Assembly (NCBI GenBank): GCA_002780285.1 | Contig: PEVX01000017.1 | Coordinates: 1 to 37,146, forward strand | Length of the DNA stretch: 37,146 nt | Reading direction: 5' to 3' | Source: Candidatus Pacearchaeota archaeon CG06_land_8_20_14_3_00_35_12 | GTDB lineage: Archaea; Nanobdellota; Nanobdellia; Pacearchaeales; PEVX01 | Part shown: positions 1 through 9,626 of the stretch, piece by piece | How positions within the stretch are numbered: position 1 is the first letter of the stretch | Layout: every line of letters begins with the position of its first letter | The notes under the pieces: generated by a model | The model's database searches: none | What the model was told of the DNA's origin: nothing | What the model saw: the letters and a program-made list of their open reading frames with translations, nothing else | Made by a program: the position numbers and the translations under genes

Positions 1-674
1 ATCTCTATGATGTCTACCACATTTATATTTTTAAGCAAAAAAATTCTTCTCAAAAGAGCAAAAAATTCACGGTTAGTAAATCCTGCCGGTTCTGGGCAAC
101 TCACGCCAGGGGCAAATGCTGGATCAATTATATCAACATCTATGCTAATATAGATCTTTTCAAAATTTCTTGAAAATTCCATAATCAAATCTCCTAAGGT
201 GCTTAAATCTGGAAGATTTGCCATATAAAAAGCGCGAATTTTATTTTTCCTGATGAATTCTTCCTCTTCAATCTCAACATTTCTAAGCCCGACAAGAATT
301 ATTCTCTCTGAAGACACTATTTTTTCATCTATGAGCTTGCGAAGCCAGTCTTCATGAGTCTGTTCTTTCATTGAAGGCATTAAATCTGCATGGGCATCAA
401 AAACAACCATACCAGAATTTTTGTTTTTTTGGAAAAATGCTTTTGCAGAGGCATAAGAAACAGAATGATCGCCGCCAACAATTATTGTTTTTTCTTCGAA
501 TCTAACTTTACTGATTATTTCTTTATTTGAATATTCAATATTGCTATTATCAACTGGAACGTTAATGAAATTAAAAGATTTTTTTTTAATTAAATTTTCA
601 AATTCATCGGGGGTTTTTTCACAGCCAGAGGTTCTGCCAAGTCCGCTGATAAAAGGAATTTTATAAATCTTCAT
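1..674 (-). CDS. Ureohydrolase (arginase/agmatinase family), 3' end cut by window edge
   Basis: The ORF track misses this gene because its stop lies beyond base 1. Translating the minus strand from the ATG at 674 gives an unbroken frame of about 224 residues starting MKIYKIPFISGLGRTSGCEK. The ureohydrolase metal-binding signatures are all present in order: GGDHS, DAHAD, and SIDVDIIDPAFAPG. In this family these bind a binuclear manganese centre that hydrolyses a guanidino group to release urea (arginase, agmatinase) or formamide (formiminoglutamase). Substrate cannot be told from the visible part. The ATG overlaps the TGA of the M16 peptidase gene (ATGA), so the two are probably translationally coupled in the tyrS-M16-ureohydrolase run. 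Family assignment is secure; the exact substrate is open. Confidence 0.9.
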   Translation of the reverse strand, partial: MKIYKIPFISGLGRTSGCEKTPDEFENLIKKKSFNFINVPVDNSNIEYSNKEIISKVRFEEKTIIVGGDHSVSYASAKAFFQKNKNSGMVVFDAHADLMPSMKEQTHEDWLRKLIDEKIVSSERIILVGLRNVEIEEEEFIRKNKIRAFYMANLPDLSTLGDLIMEFSRNFEKIYISIDVDIIDPAFAPGVSCPEPAGFTNREFFALLRRIFLLKNINVVDIIE

Positions 675-1870
675 TTTGGAAGCAGGGCTGAAAAAGAGTA
701 TTTTTTAATTTGTCTTGGAATTTTTCTTACTTCTTCTAAATCAACTTCTGAAATTCTTTTAATGTAATTATAATATTCCTCTGCCCCGTTGGCAATTTCC
801 TCATAAATTAACTCTTTTGCAACAATCTCGCTTTTTTCTCTTGAAAGTTCAAAAGAGCCTATCAGTTTTTCTTTTGTTTCAGCAAGCTCTTTTTTAGAAA
901 TTGTCTTAAGACTATTTATTTCTTTTAAAATTAAGGATTTTATGAGTTTTACTTTATCTGGAGAGGTTCCAGCATAAATTATTTCCATCCCATATCTTGT
1001 GCCAGAATCATATAATCCATCAATATGATATGCAAGTCCTCTTTTTTCTCTTACTTCCTGATAAAGCCGTGAAGACATTCCTTGAATAAGAATAGAATCA
1101 AAGATTTCAGCAGAATATCTTGATTTTTCAATTGCAGTTGGCATATGAAAACCAAAAGCGATTTGGGCTTGATCAATATTTGGCCTTTTTTCTATTGATT
1201 CTGCAGAAATTTTATTAATGTGTGGCTGAAATAAGACGGCATTATTATTTTTAAAAACAAATTTTTTATTTATAATTTCCTCTGCCTCTTTAATAGATGC
1301 ATTTCCAACTACAGAAATGATTAAATTTTTGGGCATGTATGATAAATGCCTTGCTTCAAGCGTTTCTTTATTTATGCGATTAAGCGTTTCAATATTGCCA
1401 ATCATTGGTGCACCAAATGGTGAAGCATAAAGCAAATTAATTAATTTTTTAAGAACATATAGCTGGGGCAAATCATGCTGCATTTTTATTTCTTCAAAAA
1501 TAATCTTTCTTTCTTTTTCTATATCTTCTAAAGAAAAGCTAGGATTCTGAATCATTTCTGAAATAACTTCAATTCCAAGTTCAAGATATTTTGAAGGAAG
1601 CTTCACATAAAAAGTTGTAAGGTCTTGTTCTGTAGAACCGTTTCTTGAGCCGCCAGTTTTTTCAATGATTTCATCAATTTCCTGACTCGTTCTTTTTTTT
1701 GTATTCCTAAATATCATATGCTCTAAAAAATGAGTTATTCCTTTTTCCTGGGCCTTTTCATTAGCTGCGCCCTGTTTTATTGCTGCAAAAATCGCTACAA
1801 GAGGCTGATTTCTCTCTTCAGATAAAAGGGTTATTCCATTTTTCAAGATTCTTTTGTTGAATTCTATCAT
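671..1870 (-). CDS. M16 family zinc metallopeptidase (pitrilysin-like, M16B type)
   Basis: This is a 399-residue protein with the inverted zinc motif HxxEH (HFLEH, residues 47-51) and a downstream glutamate region (EKERKIIFEEIK, about 118-128) at the spacing used for the third zinc ligand. The second half contains the R-x-x-x-G-x-x-Y pattern (EVREKRGLAYHIDGLYD) typical of the C-terminal M16 domain. Length fits the short processing-protease-like M16B group, which degrades or processes peptides as a dimer. No signal peptide is seen, so it is probably cytoplasmic. It lies 19 bases after tyrS and overlaps the ureohydrolase start by four bases, suggesting one transcript. The substrate is unknown. 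Confidence 0.9.
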   Translation of the reverse strand: MIEFNKRILKNGITLLSEERNQPLVAIFAAIKQGAANEKAQEKGITHFLEHMIFRNTKKRTSQEIDEIIEKTGGSRNGSTEQDLTTFYVKLPSKYLELGIEVISEMIQNPSFSLEDIEKERKIIFEEIKMQHDLPQLYVLKKLINLLYASPFGAPMIGNIETLNRINKETLEARHLSYMPKNLIISVVGNASIKEAEEIINKKFVFKNNNAVLFQPHINKISAESIEKRPNIDQAQIAFGFHMPTAIEKSRYSAEIFDSILIQGMSSRLYQEVREKRGLAYHIDGLYDSGTRYGMEIIYAGTSPDKVKLIKSLILKEINSLKTISKKELAETKEKLIGSFELSREKSEIVAKELIYEEIANGAEEYYNYIKRISEVDLEEVRKIPRQIKKYSFSALLPK

Positions 1871-1889
1871 TTTAAAGAAAAATCTAAAA

Positions 1890-2960
1890 TTAACGAGTTA
1901 TTGCGTATTGTTTAACTGTTTCATAAAGCTTTTTTGCCCTTGTGTTCTTTTTGAAATAATCTCTCACAGGATTAATCATTTCATTGAGATAAAAAGCTGT
2001 TGCATTTTTTAAATCAAGAGGATGAACATCTCCTTTTAGATATTTTTTTTCTAATTCATTGTAACTAAGTTCAATATTTCCTCCGAATTTTTGGGGTCTT
2101 TCTAGTTTTATTGAAGGATATCTTTTGAAGATAAGATTTTTCAGATAGTCAAATATTGGGTTTCCTTCAACTATTTTTGGTAAGCAAAAAGCTGAAGAGA
2201 TTTTTCTTTTGATTTCTTCTTCTGAATCGTGCATATAAATACATGTTTCGGGCTTGCTTTTTGACATCTTGCTTGCCAAAATAGTCGCTTCCTCATCATC
2301 ACTTTTTTTAATTCCCTGAAGACCAAGAATCATATGGTGATGAACAAGAACGGGTTTTTTCCATTTTAATTTTTCTGCGACTTCTCTTGCAAGTATATTT
2401 GCTCTGCGTTGATCAAGACCGAGCTGACAAATATCTACATCAAGATGAAAAACATCTGTAACCTGCATAGATGGATAAAAAAGTTGGGCCGTGCTTTGAA
2501 TTTCACCCTCTTGACGACCCATTATTGTAGTGGCTCTCATACTTCTTTTTATGGTAGTTTCTTTTGCAACTTTCAATACTTTATCCCAATAATCTAAATC
2601 ATCCATAATTTGACTAGCCCAAACAATTTCAACCTTAGAAGTATCAACACCGCAGGCTTTCCAGACTTCAATAAAATATTCTCCAGCAGTTCTTATCCTT
2701 TCCATATCTCCGCCAAGTTTATTGTTGATAAAAGCAAAATAATCAGCCAGATATAATTTGAATTTAATTCCTGCCTTTAACATATTTTTAAGATTTTCTG
2801 CTCTAAGCAAGCCAAAAGGTATGTGCGCAAGTCCTGAAGGCTCAAAGCCATCATATGCTATGGGCTTGCTTTTTGTTTCAAGAACAGTTCTTAATTCCTC
2901 TTCTGTTATTATCTCTTCACCAACTTCTTTTATCAATCTCAATCTTGTTTCAACATCCAT
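1890..2960 (-). CDS. tyrS: Tyrosyl-tRNA synthetase
   Basis: This 356-residue class I aminoacyl-tRNA synthetase charges tRNA-Tyr with tyrosine. The N-terminal catalytic core has the HIGH-equivalent HIPFG (45-49) preceded by YDGFEPSG, the tyrosine-pocket-type segment QVTDVFHLDVDICQLGLDQR (about 165-184), and a KMSKS loop (230-234). KMSKS rather than KMSAS-like favours Tyr over Trp. The sequence looks more like the archaeal/eukaryotic YDGFEPSG...HIxxG form than the short Methanocaldococcus type. The start is set by a TATA element about 25 bases upstream (2983-2991), giving a nearly leaderless mRNA. It is the first gene of the minus-strand run. Confidence 0.95.
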   Translation of the reverse strand: MDVETRLRLIKEVGEEIITEEELRTVLETKSKPIAYDGFEPSGLAHIPFGLLRAENLKNMLKAGIKFKLYLADYFAFINNKLGGDMERIRTAGEYFIEVWKACGVDTSKVEIVWASQIMDDLDYWDKVLKVAKETTIKRSMRATTIMGRQEGEIQSTAQLFYPSMQVTDVFHLDVDICQLGLDQRRANILAREVAEKLKWKKPVLVHHHMILGLQGIKKSDDEEATILASKMSKSKPETCIYMHDSEEEIKRKISSAFCLPKIVEGNPIFDYLKNLIFKRYPSIKLERPQKFGGNIELSYNELEKKYLKGDVHPLDLKNATAFYLNEMINPVRDYFKKNTRAKKLYETVKQYAITR

Positions 2961-2982
2961 ATTTTTTCAAATGGGAGAAATT

Positions 2983-2991
2983 ACTTAAATC
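2983..2991. promoter_or_regulatory. Shared divergent TATA element
   Basis: The only TATA-like element in the 50-base gap between tyrS (minus) and the OB-fold gene (plus) is ACTTAAATC. Read on either strand it resembles an archaeal TATA box (CTTAAA / TTTAAG). It lies 20-28 bases from the plus ATG at 3011 and 23-31 bases from the minus ATG at 2960. One TBP site may therefore serve both genes, each with a leaderless transcript. Confidence 0.5.
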
Positions 2992-3010
2992 TTTCTGCCC
3001 ATAAGATCTT

Positions 3011-3346
3011 ATGAATCTGCTGAAAATAGCATTTTTGGCAACAGTTATAGGAATACTTATTTTAGCAATTTTATCTCAGAATTTAGAGCCAAAAAGCATC
3101 TCAATTTCAAAAATAGACTTGAAAATGCTTGATAATTATGTTAAGATAAGCGCCTCAATAAAAGAAGTGATTAAAACAGACAGCATTACAATTCTGACAA
3201 TTAAAGATTTAGCAGATAATTCTGAAATAACTGCAATCATGGATAAAGGAGATGTATTGAAGGGAGAAAATGTTGAAATTATTGGCCGAGTGATTGAATA
3301 TAATGAAAGTCTTGAAATTGAGATCGAAAAATTAAAAATAATTTAA
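3011..3346 (+). CDS. Membrane-anchored OB-fold protein
   Basis: This is a 111-residue protein with one N-terminal hydrophobic segment (about residues 5-22, LKIAFLATVIGILILAIL) followed by a soluble domain. The domain has the alternating strand pattern of an OB fold, ending in GDVLKGENVEIIGRVIEYNESLEIEIEKL, which resembles tRNA_anti/nucleic-acid-binding OB domains. The anchor suggests it sits at the membrane, most likely with the OB domain outside. The following membrane-protein gene starts one base after the stop, so the two are co-transcribed. Ligand and role are unknown; the OB assignment rests on pattern only. Confidence 0.6.
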   Translation: MNLLKIAFLATVIGILILAILSQNLEPKSISISKIDLKMLDNYVKISASIKEVIKTDSITILTIKDLADNSEITAIMDKGDVLKGENVEIIGRVIEYNESLEIEIEKLKII

Positions 3347-3347
3347 A

Positions 3348-4544
3348 ATGATTCTTTCAATTCTTATTGCCCTTAGCTTTGGAATTCTTGCTGGAATTTT
3401 AACAGGCCTCGCTCCAGGAATTCATATAAATCTTGTGGCATTATTTTTATTTATAATATCCACGACACTTTTGAAGTTTACGACACCAATTATTCTTGTG
3501 GTCTTTATTATTGCAATGACAATTACACATACCTTTTTTGATTTCCTTCCATCAATATTTCTTGGAGCGCCTGATGAATCTACAGCTTTATCTGTTTTGC
3601 CAGGACACAGCATGTTGCTTGAAGGAAAGGGATATGAAGCGATAAGAATTACTACTTTTGGAAGCTTAATTGGCGTATTTTTAATTCTGGCAATAAGTCC
3701 TTTTTTTGTTTTAGTTTTACCATGGTTTTATGATATTACTAAAAAAATAATGTTCTTTATTTTAATTGGTGCTTCTGCATTTCTCATATTAAATGAAGAA
3801 AAAGGAAAAAAGTTTGGAGCTTTTTTAATTTTCATGCTTGCAGGGATTATTGGAATTTTCAGTTTGAATTTTTATGTGGTTAAACAGGCTCTTTTTCCGA
3901 TGCTTACTGGCTTATTTGGAGCAAGCATGCTTGTAGGAAGTATTAACAAAAAAGTAAATCTCCCAAAACAGAGTCTGACTTTTGAAAAAATAGAGAAAAA
4001 AGAAATTGTAAAGGCTACGTTTTCAAGTATAATTGCAGCACCATTGTGTTCTTTCTTGCCAGGAATTGGCGCGGCACAAGCTGCAGTTATTGGAAGTCAA
4101 TTTTACAAAATAAAACAAAAAACATTTCTCTTAATGCTTGGAATAATTGGAACACTGGTTGCAGGGCTTAATTTTGTTGCTCTTTATGCAATTGGAAAAC
4201 CCCGAAGTGGGGTTTCTGTCATTGTTGGAAAATTGCTTGAGATAAATCTGAGTCAATTAATTTTGTTGCTTATCATAATGCTTGTTTCGGGGGTTATAGC
4301 AACGTTTCTTGTATTAAGAATTTCCAAGAAATTCATATTTTTCATTGAAAAAATAAATTATCCCAAACTTTGCTTCTGGATTTTAGTTCTACTTTGTTTT
4401 TTAACGATAGCAATAAGTGGGGGGTTTGGGCTTTTGATTCTTGCGACAGCAACATCTCTTGGAATCTTGACAAATCAGATGGGAATAAAGAAAATGCACC
4501 TGATGGGTTGCTTATTATTGCCGATAATTTTGTTTTATATTTAG
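3348..4544 (+). CDS. TctA/DUF112-like archaeal polytopic membrane protein (COG1784 type)
   Basis: This 398-residue protein has about ten hydrophobic segments. It shows the two-fold repeat signature of the TctA family: GILAGILTGLAPGIHINL near the N terminus, with FLGAPDE shortly after, and a second copy PLCSFLPGIGAAQAAVIGSQ at about residues 230-250. Bacterial TctA is the large membrane subunit of tripartite tricarboxylate transporters. The archaeal COG1784 branch is found without the TctB/TctC partners, as here, so its substrate is unknown. It forms an operon with the upstream OB-fold gene. The stop overlaps the convergent PolD large-subunit stop by four bases. Confidence 0.8.
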   Translation: MILSILIALSFGILAGILTGLAPGIHINLVALFLFIISTTLLKFTTPIILVVFIIAMTITHTFFDFLPSIFLGAPDESTALSVLPGHSMLLEGKGYEAIRITTFGSLIGVFLILAISPFFVLVLPWFYDITKKIMFFILIGASAFLILNEEKGKKFGAFLIFMLAGIIGIFSLNFYVVKQALFPMLTGLFGASMLVGSINKKVNLPKQSLTFEKIEKKEIVKATFSSIIAAPLCSFLPGIGAAQAAVIGSQFYKIKQKTFLLMLGIIGTLVAGLNFVALYAIGKPRSGVSVIVGKLLEINLSQLILLLIIMLVSGVIATFLVLRISKKFIFFIEKINYPKLCFWILVLLCFLTIAISGGFGLLILATATSLGILTNQMGIKKMHLMGCLLLPIILFYI

Positions 4545-7500
4545 AACCACTTCTGTATAGCTTGTTGTTTTTCAAGCTCTTTTCCAAAGATGCTTTCAAT
4601 ATATCTTTTTGTAATCTCTAAAGATTGTCTAACATATGCTGGAACATTATATTTTTGTGCAAGCTGAATTGCTGGTTCAAGATATTTGACAATCGTTCCT
4701 TCAGAGATTGTAAAAACGATATGCCCCCCACAATTATTGCAGACTCCAGATAAAGGCGGACGACGATATTTAGTATTGCATTTAACACAACGAAATTGCT
4801 GCATTGAAAATTTTCTGAGATTTCCCCTTATATCTCTGATTAAATGTCTTTCAATAACAAGTCTTGCAACATCAGCTTCATCAACAGCGCGAATTCTTTC
4901 GCAAAGCAACATTTGTTCCTGAACTTTTTCCTGCATTGTGGCTAAAGTTTTGTAAACAGAGCATGTTATGCCTTCATTGATGTCATTTGTATCAAATAAG
5001 AAGTTTAAATTTACAAATGCGCTATTCTCGTTAACAAGCCGATCCTTTATCTTTTCTATTTTAATAGAAGAGGGGGATTGAAAATTTTCTGCAGCATTAT
5101 AAAAAGCCAAGGGAAATTCGGAAACTGTTTCTATATCAAAAATCATATCGTCGACTTCTCCCGGATGAATTCTTGCATTCAAGATTAGAGGAGCATCTTG
5201 GGTTCCTCCGCGATGTGCTGGCAGGAAAGAACGAGAAAAATTAAGAAGAGCATCAAGCAGAAACATTATTGCCGCTTCATCACCATCACAATCTCTTCTC
5301 ATCGCTGCATGGACATATGGAGATGCTAGAATCGCCTGGAGCTTGCTAAATCCAATAATTCTTCCTACAACTCCTGCAGAATTATGTGGAGCAATGCAAA
5401 GCAGTAAATGTCCTACAAGATCTTGTTTTGATTTTATATTAAAAAAAGGTTTTAGATCATAAAATCTAACTAATAAATTATCAATAAAATTTGCAACATT
5501 TATAAGCACAGTGTCTGCAGTTTCATCAAGAGTTTTTATTGGAGAAGGCAAAACAATGTCGTGGGGTTTAATTTCTAAGATTTGATCTACATTTTCAAGA
5601 TTTTTCCCATGTATGTCTTTTGTATAACCCATTTCTTTTAATTTTTCAATATCAGTTCCTATTTCTTTTGGCTTGAAATGAGTTAATGGCAATTCTGTAC
5701 AGTCATATCTTATTGTTCCATCTTTATTTACAGTCAAGCCAAACATCGCACGGATTATTCCTTTCGCAATGTGTTCTGGAATATGGTCTGCAGATGTTGT
5801 TCCTCTGACACCCTTAATCAATGGTGGAAGTTCTTGTTTCTGAATCTTCAATTTTTCCATAGCTTTATCTAAAAGATGATTGATATTGATTCGTCTTGTT
5901 AGATATGATTGAACCTTTCCATGAGAAGAACAACTTGACTCAAAAGATTTTTTATCACAAAGAGGACAATAATACATCTTTTTTGTCTGATTGCCGCAAT
6001 TTTCACATTTAAATGTGATTGTTTCACTTTTACAATTATCACACCAATAAATTGGAAAATCTGCTTTTACAAATTCTACATTTGAAGCTTCATTAACGCT
6101 TCTAAGGCGTCCGCCTTCTTCACCAACAGGAAAAATAACATTTGGAGAGCCAGTTAATTTTCTCAATTTTGCTTTTTCAGGTCTGCCCATTCTTGCACCA
6201 ATAAAGGTGCCGGCTTTATCTTTTATTTCAAAGGCTGATAATTTATTTATGAATTTAAGAAGGTCTTCTCCTCGTTCCTTCATCTCAACTTTTAAAAGAC
6301 AATCATTGATTGCTTCTGTATTATTTTGTTTAAGCTCAAGATTTATTCCTAAATTCAAAAGCAAGGCCCTGCTTTTTTGCTCATTAAGGACAACATTTTC
6401 AGTTGTAACTGAATGTTCAATTCCAAGCAGTTCTAAAGCTCTTTTCCCTTCTGCAAATTCTGGAATTTGTGTTTTTGAGAAAGGAAAGATGATTTTATTT
6501 TCAAATCTGGCTTTTTTAAGCCAAGAAATTAATGAATAAAATTGAGGAAAAGTAATCTGATTCCAAAAGAAAATAAACTTGGGATAAAGAGGAATTTTAA
6601 AATTTTCACTAAATGTAATTGCTTCATCAAGGTTCATTTCTTTAATTAGATTAAAATTTATTTTCTGATGATCCTGAATGCTCTCTTTCAATAATTGAAT
6701 CCAAACCTCTTCTGTGAATCCCTGAGGCATTAATGCACTATTCCTATTTAAAAAATCACCATAACTGATTAAAATATCTCCAAGGTAAATGATTTCTTTT
6801 ATTTGTTTATTAATTGCTTGTGCTTTTTCAAAATCATCAAGTTGTATAACACTATCATCTTCAAGTTTAACTATTGGTCCGTCTATAGTTGAACAAGCAC
6901 TCACAGCTGCTGATTTTCCAGGACGCTCTGTTCTTATTTGTGTTCCAATCCCAATAAATCCATTTAGAGCGACCATTGTCGCAGGATGAATAGAAACTGC
7001 ACTAAATCCCGAAATTCTAGATCTGCCATATCTTAAACGAAATCCTCCTGGACGAGAAGGATATGCCAAAACAGGACGGCCTGCGACAATATCTTTCATG
7101 AAAACAGCTGAAGCTGAAGGCTTGGATTTAACTTCTTTTTTTTGGCATTTCAAAATATCATTCATGAAATCCCAGCATTCTAATTTAATTCCTTTTTCTT
7201 TTAAATTATTTATATTTTTCAAAACTTTTGGCGCTTTTTGCAATAAACCATCTGCAAGAACAATGCAAAAACCATTCCTCAGGCGATTTGTTTCTATTCT
7301 TGGTAAGTCCATGTGATTTGAAACCTCTCTTTCTTCAGAAGGCTCGCCAGTAATTTGTACAGGCAAATTTCTTACAAGAATATCTATTTCTTTCTCACTT
7401 GGCAAGTATTGTAGATTTGTGATTCTTTCATGATAATCATTAATCTCTGTTACAGCTCTCTTTATTTCTTGTTCTGTTGCATCATATTTTGCATATCCAA

Positions 7501-8026
7501 ATCTTTGTCTTAAAAAATCCGCAAGCAGGACAGATAATGCTGCGGCTGTCGCTCCAGATGATCTTATTGGTCCAGAATAATAAATAGCAAAATAATCTTC
7601 CCCTTTTGCTGTTTTTTTCAAAGCAAGTTGAGTAAATCCTTCAAGTGGGGAAGATATGACTCCTAAAGTCAGATAAGCTAAACCAATTCTTATTCCCGCA
7701 TCAATTGCTTCAAGCTGATCTCTGAATTTGCAGAATTTTTCCAGGGCAGTTTCTTCAGCAATTTTAATGGCAACCGCAAAATCTAAACTGCCAAATTCTT
7801 TTTCTAATTCTCTTATTCTTTTTTCAATTCCTGAATTAAGAGTTTGGGGATATTTTACAGAAACAAGCCCAGTAACACGTTCTGCAAGGCTCATTGCAAG
7901 AGGAATTTCTACGATTGAATTTGGGTCAAGCCCTCTTGCCCTTGCTGCACCAGCAATATCATATAATATTCTTGTTTTTCTCTCAATTTCTAAAAAATAT
8001 TGTTGCATTTTATTCGTTAAAATCAA
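4541..8026 (-). CDS. polC: DNA polymerase II (PolD) large subunit DP2
   Basis: This is the catalytic subunit of the archaeal replicative polymerase PolD, 1161 residues and with no intein. Visible landmarks are the N-terminal DP2 region, a central zinc cluster (CDNC...CENC...CPLC), the active-site segment RRDCDGDEAAI near residue 910 followed by LLDALLNFSRSFLP, and a C-terminal zinc ribbon (CVKC...CNNC). The extreme C terminus QQAIQKWF fits the PCNA-interacting consensus QxxIxxWF. The listed start (MILTNKMQQYF) overlaps the small-subunit stop by 17 bases. An internal ATG at 8008 lies just after that stop and is equally plausible. It is the last gene of the orc1-DP1-DP2 run. Confidence 0.97.
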   Translation of the reverse strand: MILTNKMQQYFLEIERKTRILYDIAGAARARGLDPNSIVEIPLAMSLAERVTGLVSVKYPQTLNSGIEKRIRELEKEFGSLDFAVAIKIAEETALEKFCKFRDQLEAIDAGIRIGLAYLTLGVISSPLEGFTQLALKKTAKGEDYFAIYYSGPIRSSGATAAALSVLLADFLRQRFGYAKYDATEQEIKRAVTEINDYHERITNLQYLPSEKEIDILVRNLPVQITGEPSEEREVSNHMDLPRIETNRLRNGFCIVLADGLLQKAPKVLKNINNLKEKGIKLECWDFMNDILKCQKKEVKSKPSASAVFMKDIVAGRPVLAYPSRPGGFRLRYGRSRISGFSAVSIHPATMVALNGFIGIGTQIRTERPGKSAAVSACSTIDGPIVKLEDDSVIQLDDFEKAQAINKQIKEIIYLGDILISYGDFLNRNSALMPQGFTEEVWIQLLKESIQDHQKINFNLIKEMNLDEAITFSENFKIPLYPKFIFFWNQITFPQFYSLISWLKKARFENKIIFPFSKTQIPEFAEGKRALELLGIEHSVTTENVVLNEQKSRALLLNLGINLELKQNNTEAINDCLLKVEMKERGEDLLKFINKLSAFEIKDKAGTFIGARMGRPEKAKLRKLTGSPNVIFPVGEEGGRLRSVNEASNVEFVKADFPIYWCDNCKSETITFKCENCGNQTKKMYYCPLCDKKSFESSCSSHGKVQSYLTRRININHLLDKAMEKLKIQKQELPPLIKGVRGTTSADHIPEHIAKGIIRAMFGLTVNKDGTIRYDCTELPLTHFKPKEIGTDIEKLKEMGYTKDIHGKNLENVDQILEIKPHDIVLPSPIKTLDETADTVLINVANFIDNLLVRFYDLKPFFNIKSKQDLVGHLLLCIAPHNSAGVVGRIIGFSKLQAILASPYVHAAMRRDCDGDEAAIMFLLDALLNFSRSFLPAHRGGTQDAPLILNARIHPGEVDDMIFDIETVSEFPLAFYNAAENFQSPSSIKIEKIKDRLVNENSAFVNLNFLFDTNDINEGITCSVYKTLATMQEKVQEQMLLCERIRAVDEADVARLVIERHLIRDIRGNLRKFSMQQFRCVKCNTKYRRPPLSGVCNNCGGHIVFTISEGTIVKYLEPAIQLAQKYNVPAYVRQSLEITKRYIESIFGKELEKQQAIQKWF

Positions 8027-9608
8027 TTATGTTAATTTTGTTTGTTTTCAAATTCATGATTGGCACCTTGCAGGTATCGGGTTCATGTCCAACCTTTTCT
8101 TGAAATGCTGTTTTTGATTGCCAACAAGAACAACAAATCGTTGTAATTTTATTATGGCTTGAAATCGCACTTTTATGCATGTGCGCAGACACCAGGATAT
8201 CCGGAGCTTCTGTTAAGAGCAATGGATCAATTTCACTTGGAAAATAGAGGGTTGAAGTGTGCATTGGAGCGAGATGCCTCTTTTTCAATAAAAATTGTAC
8301 AATTAGATCTGGTTTTTTGAAAGCTCCTGAAAGTCTGAGATGTTCTATATCCCCAGCATAATGGTCAAAAGAATAACCATGATACATTAAAACAGAAAAA
8401 CCCTTGCAACTATTTGAATTTCCAATAGTCACAGTTGCAGGGTTGCTTAATAAAATGAGATTGTCTATGTCTTGCAAAGCTTCTGCAAATCTTTTATCTA
8501 AAAATGGTTGAGGCTCTGCAATCCTCACGGCATCGTGATTCCCCGGACAGAGAAAAATAATAATATCTTTACGAATTTTAGAGAGGAGTTCGGCAGCCTT
8601 GGCATATTGTTCTCTAATGTCTTTGATTATAAGTTCGTCTTCCTGGCCAGGATATATCCCAATTCCATCTACGACATCACCAACAACAAAAAGATATTTC
8701 ACTTTCTTAGCCATTTCTCTTTGCTGTTCATCTCCAAGTTCACAATTTAGCCATTTTATAAATTTCAACAATGGCTCTTCAAGGAATTTTAATGAGCCAA
8801 TGTGTAAATCCGCAATAAATGCTGCAGATTCTTCTTTTTCAACCTTGCCTGGCAAAGAATTCATTATATCTGGATAAAAAAAATCGTTTGCAAAGATAAT
8901 CTCTGAGTTTCCTGTTCCTGTAACTGCAATAATTTCATCAGGAACTAGTTCCTTTGCTTTTTCGTAAACTTCTTCTTTGTTCTTATGTATTAGAACAGAA
9001 ACTTTTCCAGTAATATCTTCTACTTGTAGAATTATATTTTTATTTTTTGTTGTTTTTTTATCAAAAACCAGCCCGATTATAGAAACACTCTGTTTTAATT
9101 TAGAAATTTTGTTTATTGATGTCAGATTAGTAAGACTTGTGTTTTCTTGAAGAAAACCTTTAAGAATATTATAACGACTTCTAAAATAATTAACAAAATC
9201 TTGCACTTCAATCTTTTTAGTTGGAAGATTCCAATTTTTTACAACCTTAAATGTTTTCAATTTAGAGGCGGTTTTAAGAATTGATTCTTTTTCTTTTAGT
9301 TCTTTTTTAATTTCAAGTTCTTTGGGTTTAATATGGAGATTATTCATGCTTAAAAGAGAAATAAAATTCTGAATTGCTATTTTCTTTGTATTATCTGCAG
9401 ACCTTTCTAAATTTTTAAGAGAAATGTTTATTCTGTCAAAATGCGTCATAAGAAAATCTTTTGAAAGAATCTTTTCTTTTGTTTCAAGAGCTTTAATAAT
9501 TTCAACCAAATCTAAAATTAATATGTCATCGGTCTGATTAAGAACATTAAGCATATCTGATTTTATCAAAAATCCATTCCTTAAAAAATTTAGGATTGTT
9601 TCTTTCAT
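8010..9608 (-). CDS. polB: DNA polymerase II (PolD) small subunit DP1, 3'-5' exonuclease
   Basis: This 532-residue protein is the proofreading and scaffold subunit of PolD. A helical N-terminal region is followed by an OB-fold (KQSVSIIGLVFDKKTTKNKN..., about 170-245). A calcineurin-like phosphoesterase domain follows with intact metal motifs: ADLHIG, GDVVDGIG, CPGNHD, YHGYSFDH and SAHMHK. These are the residues expected of an Mre11-like 3'-5' exonuclease. It starts 18 bases after the orc1 stop and runs into the DP2 start, so all three genes should be co-transcribed. Confidence 0.95.
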   Translation of the reverse strand: MKETILNFLRNGFLIKSDMLNVLNQTDDILILDLVEIIKALETKEKILSKDFLMTHFDRINISLKNLERSADNTKKIAIQNFISLLSMNNLHIKPKELEIKKELKEKESILKTASKLKTFKVVKNWNLPTKKIEVQDFVNYFRSRYNILKGFLQENTSLTNLTSINKISKLKQSVSIIGLVFDKKTTKNKNIILQVEDITGKVSVLIHKNKEEVYEKAKELVPDEIIAVTGTGNSEIIFANDFFYPDIMNSLPGKVEKEESAAFIADLHIGSLKFLEEPLLKFIKWLNCELGDEQQREMAKKVKYLFVVGDVVDGIGIYPGQEDELIIKDIREQYAKAAELLSKIRKDIIIFLCPGNHDAVRIAEPQPFLDKRFAEALQDIDNLILLSNPATVTIGNSNSCKGFSVLMYHGYSFDHYAGDIEHLRLSGAFKKPDLIVQFLLKKRHLAPMHTSTLYFPSEIDPLLLTEAPDILVSAHMHKSAISSHNKITTICCSCWQSKTAFQEKVGHEPDTCKVPIMNLKTNKINIIDFNE

Positions 9609-9626
9609 TTTATATCAATCAATGAA

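Noticed and set aside
4541-8026. Intein in PolD large subunit
   Set aside because: The active-site region, a common intein site, is continuous and the length is normal.
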